64,000 bases of DNA from JAPLDP01 sp964628285 (GTDB taxonomy: Bacteria; Bacteroidota; Bacteroidia; Bacteroidales; JAGONC01). The notes beneath the pieces were generated by a model. That model made no database searches. It was not told where the DNA came from and worked only from the letters and a program-made list of their open reading frames with translations. The DNA lies in NCBI GenBank assembly GCA_964628285.1, contig CAZVNP010000006.1, positions 35,479 to 99,478 on the forward strand. The letters run 5' to 3'. Shown here in pieces: positions 22,401 through 30,369 of this stretch (positions within the stretch are counted from its first letter, which is position 1; each line of letters begins with the position of its first letter). The position numbers and the translations under genes are program-made.

Positions 22401-22871
22401 GTATTTGTTCCTGAAGGTAATATAGGGATGGTCCAGATCGACCCAATAGCCTATCTTTCTGGTCAGGTCGTCCCACAAATCTTTGTATTTGAGCACTTCG
22501 CGGCGGCAGGCGACATTGTATTCCTCAATGGATATTTTTTTTCCTATATCTTCTTTTGTTATGCCGAGGTTTTTTTCCACTTCTATCTCTATGGGCAGAC
22601 CATGAGTGTCCCATCCAGCCTTGCGTTTGACATAATAACCTTTAAGTGTTTTATAGCGGCAGAAGATATCCTTGATGGTTCGTGACAGCACGTGATGAAT
22701 TCCCGGAATGCCGTTAGCCGACGGGGGTCCTTCATAAAATATGAAAGGAGCACGGTTCTGACGGATTAACATGCTTTTCTCAAAAATGTCATGCTTCTTC
22801 CAATAGCTACGGATCTCATCACCGATAGCAGGGAGGTCTAAATGATCGTATTCTCTGTATTTTCCTTTCAT
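19497..22871 (-). CDS. ileS: Isoleucyl-tRNA synthetase
   Basis: Charges tRNA-Ile in the cytoplasm. Start is taken as ATG 22871 (MKGKYREYDHLDLPAIGDEI), giving 1124 residues; an upstream in-frame ATG adds a non-conserved 23 residues. The HIGH-type motif appears as GIHHVL, the editing domain as AWTTTPWTLPSNTAL, and the second signature as GNKMSKRL. The PGIHHV form and the length of about 1100 residues suggest the eukaryote-like IleRS2 branch, which in studied cases is less sensitive to mupirocin; that is inference. It is the first gene of the ileS-dksA-lspA cluster. Confidence 0.97.
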   Translation of the reverse strand: MKGKYREYDHLDLPAIGDEIRSYWKKHDIFEKSMLIRQNRAPFIFYEGPPSANGIPGIHHVLSRTIKDIFCRYKTLKGYYVKRKAGWDTHGLPIEIEVEKNLGITKEDIGKKISIEEYNVACRREVLKYKDLWDDLTRKIGYWVDLDHPYITFRNKYIESVWYLLSKLYEKDLLYKGYSIQPYSPAAGTGLSNHELNQPGTYRDIKDHTVTAQFKVIRDALSEALFRDAHGDVFFLAWTTTPWTLPSNTALAVGADIDYVTVNTYNPYTYLPITVILAKELTDNFFPPKNAELKLGDYQAGQKNIPFKITGEYKGARLKGIRYEQLMPYARPDDGDAFIVLTGDFVTTEDGTGVVHIAPSFGADDFKIGKENGVGSLTLVDKQGRFTAQMGEFAGRWVKNEYAPDYNPDKPEQEDSVDIDIIVKLKKENKAFKTEKYVHSYPHCWRTDKPILYYPLDSWFIRTTAFRDQMITFNNTINWKPKSTGTGRFGNWLENLVDWNLSRSRYWGTPLPIWVTADRQEMICIGSVEQLKKEVEKAVQAGFMASNPFTSFRPGDMSDENYESFDLHRPYVDDIFLVSSSGQKMVRESDLIDVWFDSGAMPYAQFHYPFDSEASLSDYFPADFIAEGVDQTRGWFFTLHAIAVMLFDSVSFKACVSNGLVLDKNGNKMSKRLANAVDPFETVDTYGPDALRWYMITNTQPWDNLKFDIEGVKEVQRKFFGTLFNTYAFFALYANIDGFDYSSPDIPVAQRPEIDRWIISELNTLIRKVDDFYADYEPTKAGRVIQDFVIDFLSNWYVRLCRRRFWKGEFTDDKIAAYQTLYTCLVTVAQLAAPLAPFMTDKLFIDLNSITGKIDAESVHLTDFPVYDATSIDTALEERMELAQTITSMILSLRKRTFLRVRQPLNKVMIPVLSEHFRENLDMVKELILSEVNVKEMDYLSDTSGILVKKIKPNFKTLGPKYGRLMKQIAATISGFSQHDIAGIEAEGHTVLTIDGTTVDITLEDVEITTEDIPGWVVLTQNGLTVALDITVTDSLRQEGIARELVNRIQNLRKERDFEVTDKIRVKVEKNHDLEKAIELNFTYICSETLAESLDIVNEIHDQDKKLINLTEEIRTYVSIEKAI

Positions 22872-23135
22872 CCGGCCGGTTTTTGGCAGCGCACTTAAAA
22901 AGAGTGCAAAATTAAAAAAATATTGAATAATAACCGGCATGGCTTCTAAGATTCTTTATTTTTCGGGAGTCACAAATCTGGTATGACGGAGATATAAGGT
23001 TTTACTATTAAATGAATGAAGAGATTAAATAGTTGTAATTGTATGGAATTTTAGATCTGTTTTTGTATATTTGTATTTAGATGGGCATTTGAGAGCATGT
23101 TTATAACTTACAGATAAAGCGATAGATAGCTTATA

Positions 23136-23276
23136 ATAGAGCGCTGATGACGCGGATTAAAGGGATTATCGCGGATTACGTTTAATTATAATTGAAACTA
23201 TCTTACCGGAATTATTAATTCTTCGTTTAGAAAAATCCGAATAAATCAGCCCAATCTGTGACATTCGCGTTCTAAC
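23136..23276. repeat. Degenerate GCGGATTA-type repeats in the gap after ileS
   Basis: The 436-bp gap 22872-23307 has no credible gene. It contains GCGGATTA at 23152-23159, GGGATTA at 23162-23168 and GCGGATTA at 23171-23178, preceded by GCGCTGATGAC. A diverged, apparently inverted copy (ATCCGAATAAATCAG ... CATTCGCGTTCTA) sits at about 23232-23274. I recall similar degenerate GCGGATT-type sequence from Bacteroidota intergenic DNA, often beside mobile remnants, but this is memory, not a search. A perfect -7 box TATATTTG lies at 23066-23073. Confidence 0.5.
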
Positions 23277-23307
23277 ATACCTGAACAACAATAAAAATCA
23301 AGCACTT

Positions 23308-23835
23308 ATGTTGAAATACGGTACTATGTCTTCGATTTACTCTCTCAGGCTGACGATAACAGTTTTACTCCTTGTTGTTTTTTCCCTCTCAGCCACGGCT
23401 CAGGATCGTTCTCAATGGTTGACCCCGATAGCCGACATCCAATTCAAAGGTGATAAAGTAGTTTATTATTACCAAGTAAGCGACCCGACTTATCGGCTTG
23501 AACCGCTTTTCATTACGAGCGCCTTTACCGCCATACCATCTGTGCGGAAAGGTTCCTCCGTTGCAAATGACCTTTCCAAGAGCAGGAAATGGCTTGACAG
23601 TGAGGTAAAATTTCCTCCTTCCTGTAATGACATAACCGCTAAAGAGGCCTATCTTAAAGCCTGCGCCTTGTATATCATCTGGAACATGAACCATATAAAA
23701 CTTCCGGATAATCGCCTGGAACAAAATATCACAATGCTCACATCCGATTCTGATACGAGCATATCCCATGATGCTTATCTTAGTAAAAAGCTATATACCT
23801 CTATTTGTGAAGGGTTGAAAGAAGTAAGGAAATAA
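23308..23835 (+). CDS. Hypothetical exported protein
   Basis: Protein of 175 residues not recognised as any family. An N-terminal signal peptide is clear (LRLTITVLLLVVFSLSATAQ; ATG 23308, with an alternative ATG at 23326). The mature part of about 145 residues is soluble with two cysteines (CNDITAKE, KACALYI) in the middle and no motif I can name. It is followed 9 bp later by a T9SS-cargo gene, so the two are probably co-transcribed. Both are AT-richer than their neighbours and sit beside degenerate repeats, suggesting an acquired accessory pair. Confidence 0.7.
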   Translation: MLKYGTMSSIYSLRLTITVLLLVVFSLSATAQDRSQWLTPIADIQFKGDKVVYYYQVSDPTYRLEPLFITSAFTAIPSVRKGSSVANDLSKSRKWLDSEVKFPPSCNDITAKEAYLKACALYIIWNMNHIKLPDNRLEQNITMLTSDSDTSISHDAYLSKKLYTSICEGLKEVRK

Positions 23836-23844
23836 CCGGTAGCC

Positions 23845-25464
23845 ATGAAACTATTTTTACGCATTGCTATTCTTTTTCTTTTATGTCTTCAGACGGCATC
23901 TTCTATCTCCCAACGATGGGACCATTTCTACGGATCATCAAGTCTTGCTGAATACAGCTGCGATATTATTGAGACTTACGATAAAGGATACCTCATATGT
24001 GGAGGATATAACAATCTGGCGACCTGGTTGATCAAAACTGATATCAATGGTTATGTGCTATGGGAAAAAACAATAGATGCAGACCTGCCAAATATCGGCG
24101 ACGCTATTGTTGAAACGTTTGATCATGGATATGTTATAGCAGGGGGAATGGATACAAATTTGGGTTTTGATGATCCATTTGTCATGAAATTGAATGAATG
24201 TGGTGAAAAGGAATGGTGTACTACATTTCCGGGTTTTTTTCGGCCATACGATTCTTGGGTTGAGAAAATCATTGAAGCGGAAAATAAAGATCTGGTTTTT
24301 ATTGCCAATCAATTTGGCACCTTAGGAGAAAATCCTCTTTTTCTGATTAAGCTCGATTCACTGGGTCAGACAAAATGGAAGATGCCTATACTGACCATAT
24401 GGGCACATCCAAATACAATCCAACCTTGGGGATTCGATCTCATAGAGACTTCTGATGCCGGCTATCTGATCAGCTGTGACGCATACTGGACCTATCCATG
24501 GGATACGGTGGGAGAAATAAAATGGCTTCATCCTACATTTATCAAAGTCGATGAAAACGGATATGAGGAATGGGTTTATCCATTCGGACTTCAGGATACT
24601 ATACTCGGTATGACACGTTCTACTGTCATATTGACTGAGAATTCTTATGTGGGGATAGGTGCGTTCAGATCTGAAATTGATATTATTCATCCTTTGCTTA
24701 TGAGCTTCAACAGTTTGGGGGAAGAATTAAATTATCTCATATTTGATTCACAACAAATCGATTCAAGTTTTATTGAAGGCGCTTTTGTTCAAAGCATACA
24801 TGAACAAAATGATTCACTTCTTATTTGTATCGGCGAGTTTGAGGTACCTCCTGATAATGCGTATCCGGTAACTGAGGTTGTAATGGACACTGCAATTTTT
24901 TGTTCCTCTCCGACATTTTATTATCATGTGATACATCCCAACACAAGGGATCCGTTTAAATTGGCCGTAACCTTCGATCGGAAAATACTCAGTAGTTCAT
25001 CGTATGTTTTTACTCCTGATAACTGGGATATTTATCTTACAAAGATGAATATGCACCTCGAACAGGACAGTATGTATCCGGGTAACTACACTTACGATAG
25101 CCTTTGCCCAATTAGCATCACCACTGATACGATATATATTAATGATTGCTGGCTTCGTGCCGGAATAAGTGAATACCCTGTTGCAAAGGAGAACGATGGA
25201 TCAATTGAATCAATCCCAATAACGGTTTATCCAAATCCTGCTTATTCGGAAATCACCGTTATACTTAAAAATATGGGATATAATACAGATATTGCGTTGA
25301 CATGCTATGATATAACCGGACAAACAGTGTTAAATGTTCCTGTCAGGAATGGGCGGAATGATATGAGGCTGGATATCACACACTGGACGCCGGGACTTTA
25401 CATGGCTGTCGTTACGATTCAGGGAAGAGTGGCCGGGGAAAAGAGGTTTGTGGTGATGAAATGA
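23845..25464 (+). CDS. T9SS-exported delta-60-like repeat protein
   Basis: Protein of 539 residues with a signal peptide (LRIAILFLLCLQTASSIS) and a type A T9SS sorting domain at the C-terminus (ITVYPNPAYSEITVIL, CYDITGQTVL, GLYMAVVTIQ, KRFVVMK). The body begins with repeats of the form ETYDKGYLICGGYN and ETFDHGYVIAGGMD, spaced about 45-50 residues, like the T9SS/delta-60 beta-propeller family. The central part carries many D/Y-rich strands with no enzyme motif seen. It should be secreted through the outer membrane and held at the surface. AT content is higher than in surrounding genes. It is probably in an operon with the preceding small exported protein. Confidence 0.85.
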   Translation: MKLFLRIAILFLLCLQTASSISQRWDHFYGSSSLAEYSCDIIETYDKGYLICGGYNNLATWLIKTDINGYVLWEKTIDADLPNIGDAIVETFDHGYVIAGGMDTNLGFDDPFVMKLNECGEKEWCTTFPGFFRPYDSWVEKIIEAENKDLVFIANQFGTLGENPLFLIKLDSLGQTKWKMPILTIWAHPNTIQPWGFDLIETSDAGYLISCDAYWTYPWDTVGEIKWLHPTFIKVDENGYEEWVYPFGLQDTILGMTRSTVILTENSYVGIGAFRSEIDIIHPLLMSFNSLGEELNYLIFDSQQIDSSFIEGAFVQSIHEQNDSLLICIGEFEVPPDNAYPVTEVVMDTAIFCSSPTFYYHVIHPNTRDPFKLAVTFDRKILSSSSYVFTPDNWDIYLTKMNMHLEQDSMYPGNYTYDSLCPISITTDTIYINDCWLRAGISEYPVAKENDGSIESIPITVYPNPAYSEITVILKNMGYNTDIALTCYDITGQTVLNVPVRNGRNDMRLDITHWTPGLYMAVVTIQGRVAGEKRFVVMK

Positions 25465-25787
25465 ATAATATAGCGAAGTAACGAAGTATTTAGATGCTTT
25501 TATCTTTCACTCCTTCGTTATACGGAAAATCATGAATTACTTTGCGCTTTAGCACGGGAGTACAGGTTACTTAACAAATTATTAATTCATAAATCCTCTG
25601 CCCCCGATAGCTATATCGGGGCTGCACCTCCATAGCGCCCTTTACGGTTAAAAGAAAATTCTATTTCGAACCCAATGCCACCGCCCAATTCATCTGTAAA
25701 AGATTGAAAGAACTATAGAAATGATTAACTGGGAATAACGATTTTTCTTCCAATTTTGTAGAATTAAATCTCTGAACCATTTATTTC
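25465..25787. other. Non-coding gap with a perfect CCCCGATA/TATCGGGG hairpin
   Basis: No gene was seen in these 323 bp. At 25602-25621 there is a perfect 8-bp inverted repeat, CCCCGATA-GCTA-TATCGGGG, which could form a stable RNA or DNA hairpin. Just after the T9SS gene there is a looser pair (AACGAAGT near 25480 and CTTCGTT near 25515) that could act as a terminator. Similar GATAGCTATC-containing palindromes recur in Bacteroidota genomes as far as I recall. Confidence 0.55.
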
Positions 25788-26810
25788 ATGATGAGGCTGG
25801 TCCCGTTAAAACATTACATCATCCCTGTCTTCATCCCACAGGAAGCCTGTCCGCACCGATGCATCTTTTGCAACCAGGTTAAGATCTCGGGCCACACTTC
25901 TCTTCCCTCCATTGAAGAAGTCAGTGCCACCATTAGCAGGCACCTATCGACCATCCCTCATCAAAACAGGCATGTGGAGATAGGCTTTTTCGGCGGCAGC
26001 TTCACGGGTATGGCAATCGACAGGCAGGAACAATTCCTTAAGGTGGCTGCAGCCTTTGTTGATACAGGGCAGGTCGACGGCATCCGGATCTCAACGAGGC
26101 CTGACTACATTGATAACCGCAGGCTGGACCTTCTGAGGAAATATGGGGTAGGCACCGTTGAACTGGGAGCCCAGTCGATGGACGATATCATCCTGAAAAA
26201 GTCGGGCCGGGGGCATACCGCAGCCGATACCGTCAGAGCTTCGGAACAGGTACGCCAACAGGGTTTTGAACTGGGTCTCCAGATGATGATCGGTCTTCCC
26301 GGCGATACCCTGGAGGCCTCCCTAATAACCGCACGCAGGATCATTGCTTTGGGAGCCAGCAACACCCGCATCTATCCCACCCTGGTCATTAAGGATACGC
26401 CGCTGGAACGCCTGTACCTGAGCGGAAAGTATGTGCCATTGAGACTGGAGGAGGCGGTCACATGGTCAAAGATGCTTTATCTGGTGTTTGAGGCCGCCCG
26501 TGTCATTGTCATCCGCATGGGACTCCATCCCTCCGAAGGACTGATAAGTGGTGAGGATCTGATAGCTGGGCCATTTCACCCTTCATTCCGTGAACTGGTG
26601 ATGACGGAGCTGTGGCGTGAGGAACTGGAAAAAATAGAATCAGGAAACGACGCAAAAACATTGACGGTATTCGTCAGCCCCGGCCATCTCAATTTTGCTA
26701 TCGGTTACAAAGCCTCCAACAGGCTGATGTTATTGAAAAGATACGACAGGGTGAATTTTGTCACCGATTTTTCACTTGAAGGGAGGTCATATCATGTTGA
26801 TTATCGTTGA
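25788..26810 (+). CDS. Radical SAM protein, Elp3-like family
   Basis: Protein of 340 residues with the radical SAM [4Fe-4S] motif C21-x3-C25-x2-C28 (ACPHRCIFC), the glycine-rich GFFGGSFTG stretch after strand 2, and STRPDYI and ELGAQSM segments that match the Elp3-like radical SAM core. It lacks the GNAT domain of true Elp3, so it is a stand-alone radical SAM enzyme; the substrate is unknown. The last 17 bp overlap the next gene, a DUF6873-like protein, so the two are translationally coupled and may act together. Start ATG 25788 (ATGATG). Confidence 0.88.
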   Translation: MMRLVPLKHYIIPVFIPQEACPHRCIFCNQVKISGHTSLPSIEEVSATISRHLSTIPHQNRHVEIGFFGGSFTGMAIDRQEQFLKVAAAFVDTGQVDGIRISTRPDYIDNRRLDLLRKYGVGTVELGAQSMDDIILKKSGRGHTAADTVRASEQVRQQGFELGLQMMIGLPGDTLEASLITARRIIALGASNTRIYPTLVIKDTPLERLYLSGKYVPLRLEEAVTWSKMLYLVFEAARVIVIRMGLHPSEGLISGEDLIAGPFHPSFRELVMTELWREELEKIESGNDAKTLTVFVSPGHLNFAIGYKASNRLMLLKRYDRVNFVTDFSLEGRSYHVDYR

Positions 26811-27483
26811 CAGGAAGCTGCCCGAACGGGTGAAAAGCAACCTGCGGCATTATGGTGACCTCCTTGAACTGGTGTCTGATGGCATCACCTATCCGGCCAT
26901 CTCGGGTCATCCGGACATATTTTTTGCCCTGTGCGGGCAGCGGCTGATCATCGCTCCCAATTTACCGGCGAAGTATATCAGATTCCTTGAGAAAAAAAGT
27001 GTGGACTTCGTCACAGGTGATAAGCCCGTCGGTGAGGTCTATCCCCACACAGCCAGCTATAATGCCGTCATTACCGGGAAATATCTGATTCATAATCTGA
27101 AACTGACCGATGAAGAAATACTGAAACAGGCATTAAGGAGGAGGAGGATAGATGTGGCACAGGGCTACTGCAGGTGTAACCTGATACCTTTAAAGGACGA
27201 TCGCTTCATCACTTCCGACAGAGGTATAAAACGGATTCTGGATGATCATGATCTGATCTGTTTGTATGTGGATCCCCGGGGCATTTCCCTGCCCGGCTTC
27301 AAGCATGGTTTCATAGGAGGTACCGCCGGGATCATGCAGGATAAATTCTTTTTTACCGGCAGTCTGAGTTCGTTTCCTTTCGGAAAGACTCTACGGGTGT
27401 TCCTGTCGGATCTTGGCTATGAGATCGTGGAGTTGAACGACGGTCCTCCGATTGATGGGGGAAGCATCATGTTTGTGGCCTGA
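26794..27483 (+). CDS. DUF6873-like protein (guanidino-modifying-enzyme fold candidate)
   Basis: Protein of 229 residues, start ATG 26794 preceded by GGGAGG; it overlaps the radical SAM gene by 17 bp. It resembles the DUF6873 family, annotated as having a GME (guanidino-group-modifying enzyme) fold, on the basis of the opening MLIIVDRKLPERVKSNLRHYG, the middle YCRCNLIPLKDDRFITSDRG and the end GFIGGTAGIMQD ... ELNDGPPIDGGSIMF. The family assignment is from memory and is moderate. No catalytic triad of arginine deiminase type could be fixed with confidence. The coupling to a radical SAM enzyme suggests a two-step modification or a partner relationship, which is inference. Confidence 0.65.
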   Translation: MLIIVDRKLPERVKSNLRHYGDLLELVSDGITYPAISGHPDIFFALCGQRLIIAPNLPAKYIRFLEKKSVDFVTGDKPVGEVYPHTASYNAVITGKYLIHNLKLTDEEILKQALRRRRIDVAQGYCRCNLIPLKDDRFITSDRGIKRILDDHDLICLYVDPRGISLPGFKHGFIGGTAGIMQDKFFFTGSLSSFPFGKTLRVFLSDLGYEIVELNDGPPIDGGSIMFVA

Positions 27484-27509
27484 CCATGGCATTTCGCCAT
27501 AGCATCCAT

Positions 27510-28253
27510 TCATTCCGTATAAAAACGCCAAGAGCAATACCATTCTTCGGGATGCTTGTCGGGGGGGCATCCCAGACATTCCGTCCGGATGGCCGGATCG
27601 ATGCTTGATGCGAAGGAGGTGTATTCAATGATGCCTCCCGACTTACAGGGATAGTCGTCCAGTCCCTTGCGTTTGCGTGCCGACTGAACCCGGCAGTCGT
27701 TCATCCTGAAGATGAAACTGCCGACAGTTTCATCGGTGATGGATTGCCGGTTGATGGTGGCATAAAGCCTGAATTGCAGTGCTCTCTTCAATCCTTCCAG
27801 CCCGGCTTTCTCCGGCAGTTGAAGAAATCGTTTTATCGACCAGGCTTCGAAAGGTGAAAATTCGCCCCAGCAGGCATCATTGCATTGTTTGGCGAGGGTC
27901 ATATTTTCCGAGAATTCGACGGCCTGGAACCACACCCCGTCGTTGGCCAGCCAGTTCACCGCCATGCTTTCCTTTAAGGCGTTCAGCTCATCCTGACTCC
28001 ATTCAAGCAAGGGCTCCGGTAATCCTTCTTTTAACCCGAAACCACGTGTTTTACCCAGCCTCTTCAGCTGCAGCTCCGTCGTTCTTTCCAGAGTATTATT
28101 GAGGATGGCGGAGGCTTTTTCATGACCCAAATGTTTGATAACCTGTGCATACCACATGGCGTGATGCATGATCAGGCGGTGAATGAAATCGAAAAGAAGG
28201 GCTATGGTGCCCGCCTTGTCCAGATCGTTCTGGCTGTTTATTTGCTGTTTCAT
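27510..28253 (-). CDS. Cysteine-rich protein resembling DUF6125 family
   Basis: Protein of 247 residues, start ATG 28253. The N-terminal ~150 residues are helical with HHAMWYAQVIKHLGHEKA and WFQAVEFSENMTLAKQCNDACWGEFSPFEAW. The C-terminal third carries a cysteine pattern (CRVQSARKRKGLDDYPCKSG, TECLGCPPDK, WYCSWRF) that could bind a metal or iron-sulphur cluster. It looks like the DUF6125 group from anaerobic bacteria; function unknown. No signal peptide, so probably cytosolic. It converges with the DUF6873 gene (26 bp between stops) and is divergent from dnaG. Confidence 0.65.
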   Translation of the reverse strand: MKQQINSQNDLDKAGTIALLFDFIHRLIMHHAMWYAQVIKHLGHEKASAILNNTLERTTELQLKRLGKTRGFGLKEGLPEPLLEWSQDELNALKESMAVNWLANDGVWFQAVEFSENMTLAKQCNDACWGEFSPFEAWSIKRFLQLPEKAGLEGLKRALQFRLYATINRQSITDETVGSFIFRMNDCRVQSARKRKGLDDYPCKSGGIIEYTSFASSIDPAIRTECLGCPPDKHPEEWYCSWRFYTE

Positions 28254-28377
28254 TATGACCTTATCTTTGGTGGGTAAAAGTAAAAAAATTTTTTCCTACT
28301 GTATCTCTGAGATTAAGGGTGTTCTGATGCACACTGTGACATTTCACTGACGACGGAGAATTTGGGAGGGGTTATTT

Positions 28378-28410
28378 TTTGGCCTGCAACTTCAAAACTT
28401 GCTATCTTTA
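28378..28410 (+). promoter_or_regulatory. Bacteroidota-type promoter of dnaG
   Basis: A -33 box TTTG (28378-28381) is followed after 21 bp by TATCTTTA (28403-28410), seven of eight matches to the Bacteroidota -7 consensus TAnnTTTG with the usual 19-21 bp spacing. It lies about 20 bp upstream of the dnaG ATG, implying a very short leader. Confidence 0.6.
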
Positions 28411-28428
28411 TCGTACGATTTATTTTGC

Positions 28429-30369
28429 ATGATCGATACAGCCACCATACATCAGATATATGATGCCACGCGCATTGAGGAGGTCATAGGGGATTTTGTG
28501 TCTCTCAGGAAAAGAGGAACGAATTATGTCGGGTTGTGCCCCTTTCATAATGAACGAACCCCTTCATTTAACGTTTCCTCCTCAAAGGGCATATACAAAT
28601 GCTTTGGTTGCGGCAAGGCAGGAAATGCCGTGAACTTCATCATGGAGCATGAGCACTATTCCTATCCTGAGGCGCTGAAATATCTGGCCGCCAAATATCA
28701 CATTGAAATCACAGAAGTTGAACAGACTCCTGAAGAGCAGGCGGCACTCGACGAACAGGAGAGCCTGTTCCATATCACGGCTTATGCCCAGAAGTTTTTT
28801 AGTGACAACCTGCTGAACAGAGAGGAAGGTAAAGCCATTGGTCTTTCTTATTTACGAGAGAGGGGTTTCAGTGACGATACCATCGCAAAATTCCAGCTGG
28901 GGTATGGCCTTGACACCTGGGATGACTTCACGCGACAGGCGCTGGATAAGGGTTACAAGCTGGACTACCTGGCCCGGACCGGTCTCACCGTTCTCAGGGA
29001 CGACGGTAAATTTTATGACCGTTTCCGGGGGCGTGTGATCTTTCCCGTACACAGCATCACAGGCCGCGTCCTGGGCTTCGGAGGCCGTATCATGGTCACC
29101 GATCCCAATAAACCCAAATACATCAACTCACCGGAATCGGATATTTATGATAAAAGCAAGATCCTGTATGGTATCTTTTTCGCCAGAAACGCCATCGTCG
29201 CCAGGGATTTCTGTTATCTGGTCGAAGGATATACGGATGTCATCTCCCTGCACCAGGCGGGGATAGAGAATGTCGTCGCCTCCTCGGGGACCTCGCTCAC
29301 CGAGGATCAGATCAAGCTGATCAAACGTTACACCTCCAATGTCACGGTGCTTTACGACGGCGACCAGGCCGGTATAAAAGCCTCTTTCCGTGGTATCGAC
29401 ATGATCCTGGAGCAGGGTCTGAATGTCAAAGCCATCCTCTTACCTCAGGGAGAGGACCCCGATTCCTTTGCCCGCAAACACAGGCCTGCAGAAGTTGAGA
29501 AGTTCCTCGTAAAGAACACCCTCGATTTTATCATTTTTAAAACAAACCTGCTCCTCGGCGAAGCCGGTAATGATCCCATCAAAAGAGCCACACTGGTGAA
29601 AGATATTGTCGGTTCGATAGCTAAAATACCCGACGGTATCTTGCGGTCGGTTTATACAAAGGAGTGTGCATCGGTACTCGATATTCCTGAACGGACACTC
29701 ATTAATGAACTTAATAAAAACCGCAGGAAAAATTATTTCAACAGAATAAATGCCGTCAAACCGGAAGAGATCCCTGAACCTACGGAATACCAGGCTGAGA
29801 AACAAATCATGGCCGATGTCCAGGCGTGTGAATACCAGGAGAGGGACATCATCAGGCTGCTTTTAATGTACGGCAAGTGGGAGATACCACCCGAGGGCCA
29901 GGACGAGAAGGAGGATGAGACGGTCACCGTGGCCGAATTCATCACCCATGATCTACAGGCCGATGAGATCAGCTTCAGCAATCCTTACTACCAACAGATA
30001 TTCACCGAATATCTGGCTGAGATGGCTAAGGACAATATTCCGGGTGAAAAGCATTTCATATACCATCAGAATTTACGGCTGGCTGAACAGGCCATCGATC
30101 TGATCAGCACTCCCTATGAACTGAGTGAACACTGGGAAAAGAAAATGATCACCATCACCTCCGAAAAAGAGAGGATCCGGCAGGCCGTCATATCGTCATT
30201 GCTGGCTTTTAAATCCAAAAAAGTCGAACATCTCATTCTGCAGGTTCAGAAAGATATCAAAGAGGCCCGCAACGAGGAGGAAACAGTGTTTTTATTACAT
30301 AAGCTGCGTAATCTGAAAGAGGTCAGCATTGAGATCAATCAGCGGCTGGGGAGGGTCATCACAGGCTGA
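28429..30369 (+). CDS. dnaG: DNA primase
   Basis: Synthesises RNA primers for DNA replication. Start ATG 28429 (MIDTATIHQIYDATRIEEV) gives 646 residues; an upstream in-frame TTG is ignored because the promoter overlaps it. The N-terminal zinc-binding domain has CPFHNERTPSF and YKCFGCGKAGNAV. The catalytic core (about residues 120-430) has the RGRVIFP strand, the TOPRIM motif YLVEGYTDVISL and the acidic VLYDGDQAG. The C-terminal ~200 residues should bind the replicative helicase. Its stop codon (TGA 30367-30369) directly abuts the stop codon of the convergent PHP-UvrD gene. Confidence 0.97.
   Translation: MIDTATIHQIYDATRIEEVIGDFVSLRKRGTNYVGLCPFHNERTPSFNVSSSKGIYKCFGCGKAGNAVNFIMEHEHYSYPEALKYLAAKYHIEITEVEQTPEEQAALDEQESLFHITAYAQKFFSDNLLNREEGKAIGLSYLRERGFSDDTIAKFQLGYGLDTWDDFTRQALDKGYKLDYLARTGLTVLRDDGKFYDRFRGRVIFPVHSITGRVLGFGGRIMVTDPNKPKYINSPESDIYDKSKILYGIFFARNAIVARDFCYLVEGYTDVISLHQAGIENVVASSGTSLTEDQIKLIKRYTSNVTVLYDGDQAGIKASFRGIDMILEQGLNVKAILLPQGEDPDSFARKHRPAEVEKFLVKNTLDFIIFKTNLLLGEAGNDPIKRATLVKDIVGSIAKIPDGILRSVYTKECASVLDIPERTLINELNKNRRKNYFNRINAVKPEEIPEPTEYQAEKQIMADVQACEYQERDIIRLLLMYGKWEIPPEGQDEKEDETVTVAEFITHDLQADEISFSNPYYQQIFTEYLAEMAKDNIPGEKHFIYHQNLRLAEQAIDLISTPYELSEHWEKKMITITSEKERIRQAVISSLLAFKSKKVEHLILQVQKDIKEARNEEETVFLLHKLRNLKEVSIEINQRLGRVITG

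Noticed and set aside
26105..26371. 88-residue minus-strand frame in the radical SAM gene
   Set aside because: Antisense to the conserved radical SAM core; no features.
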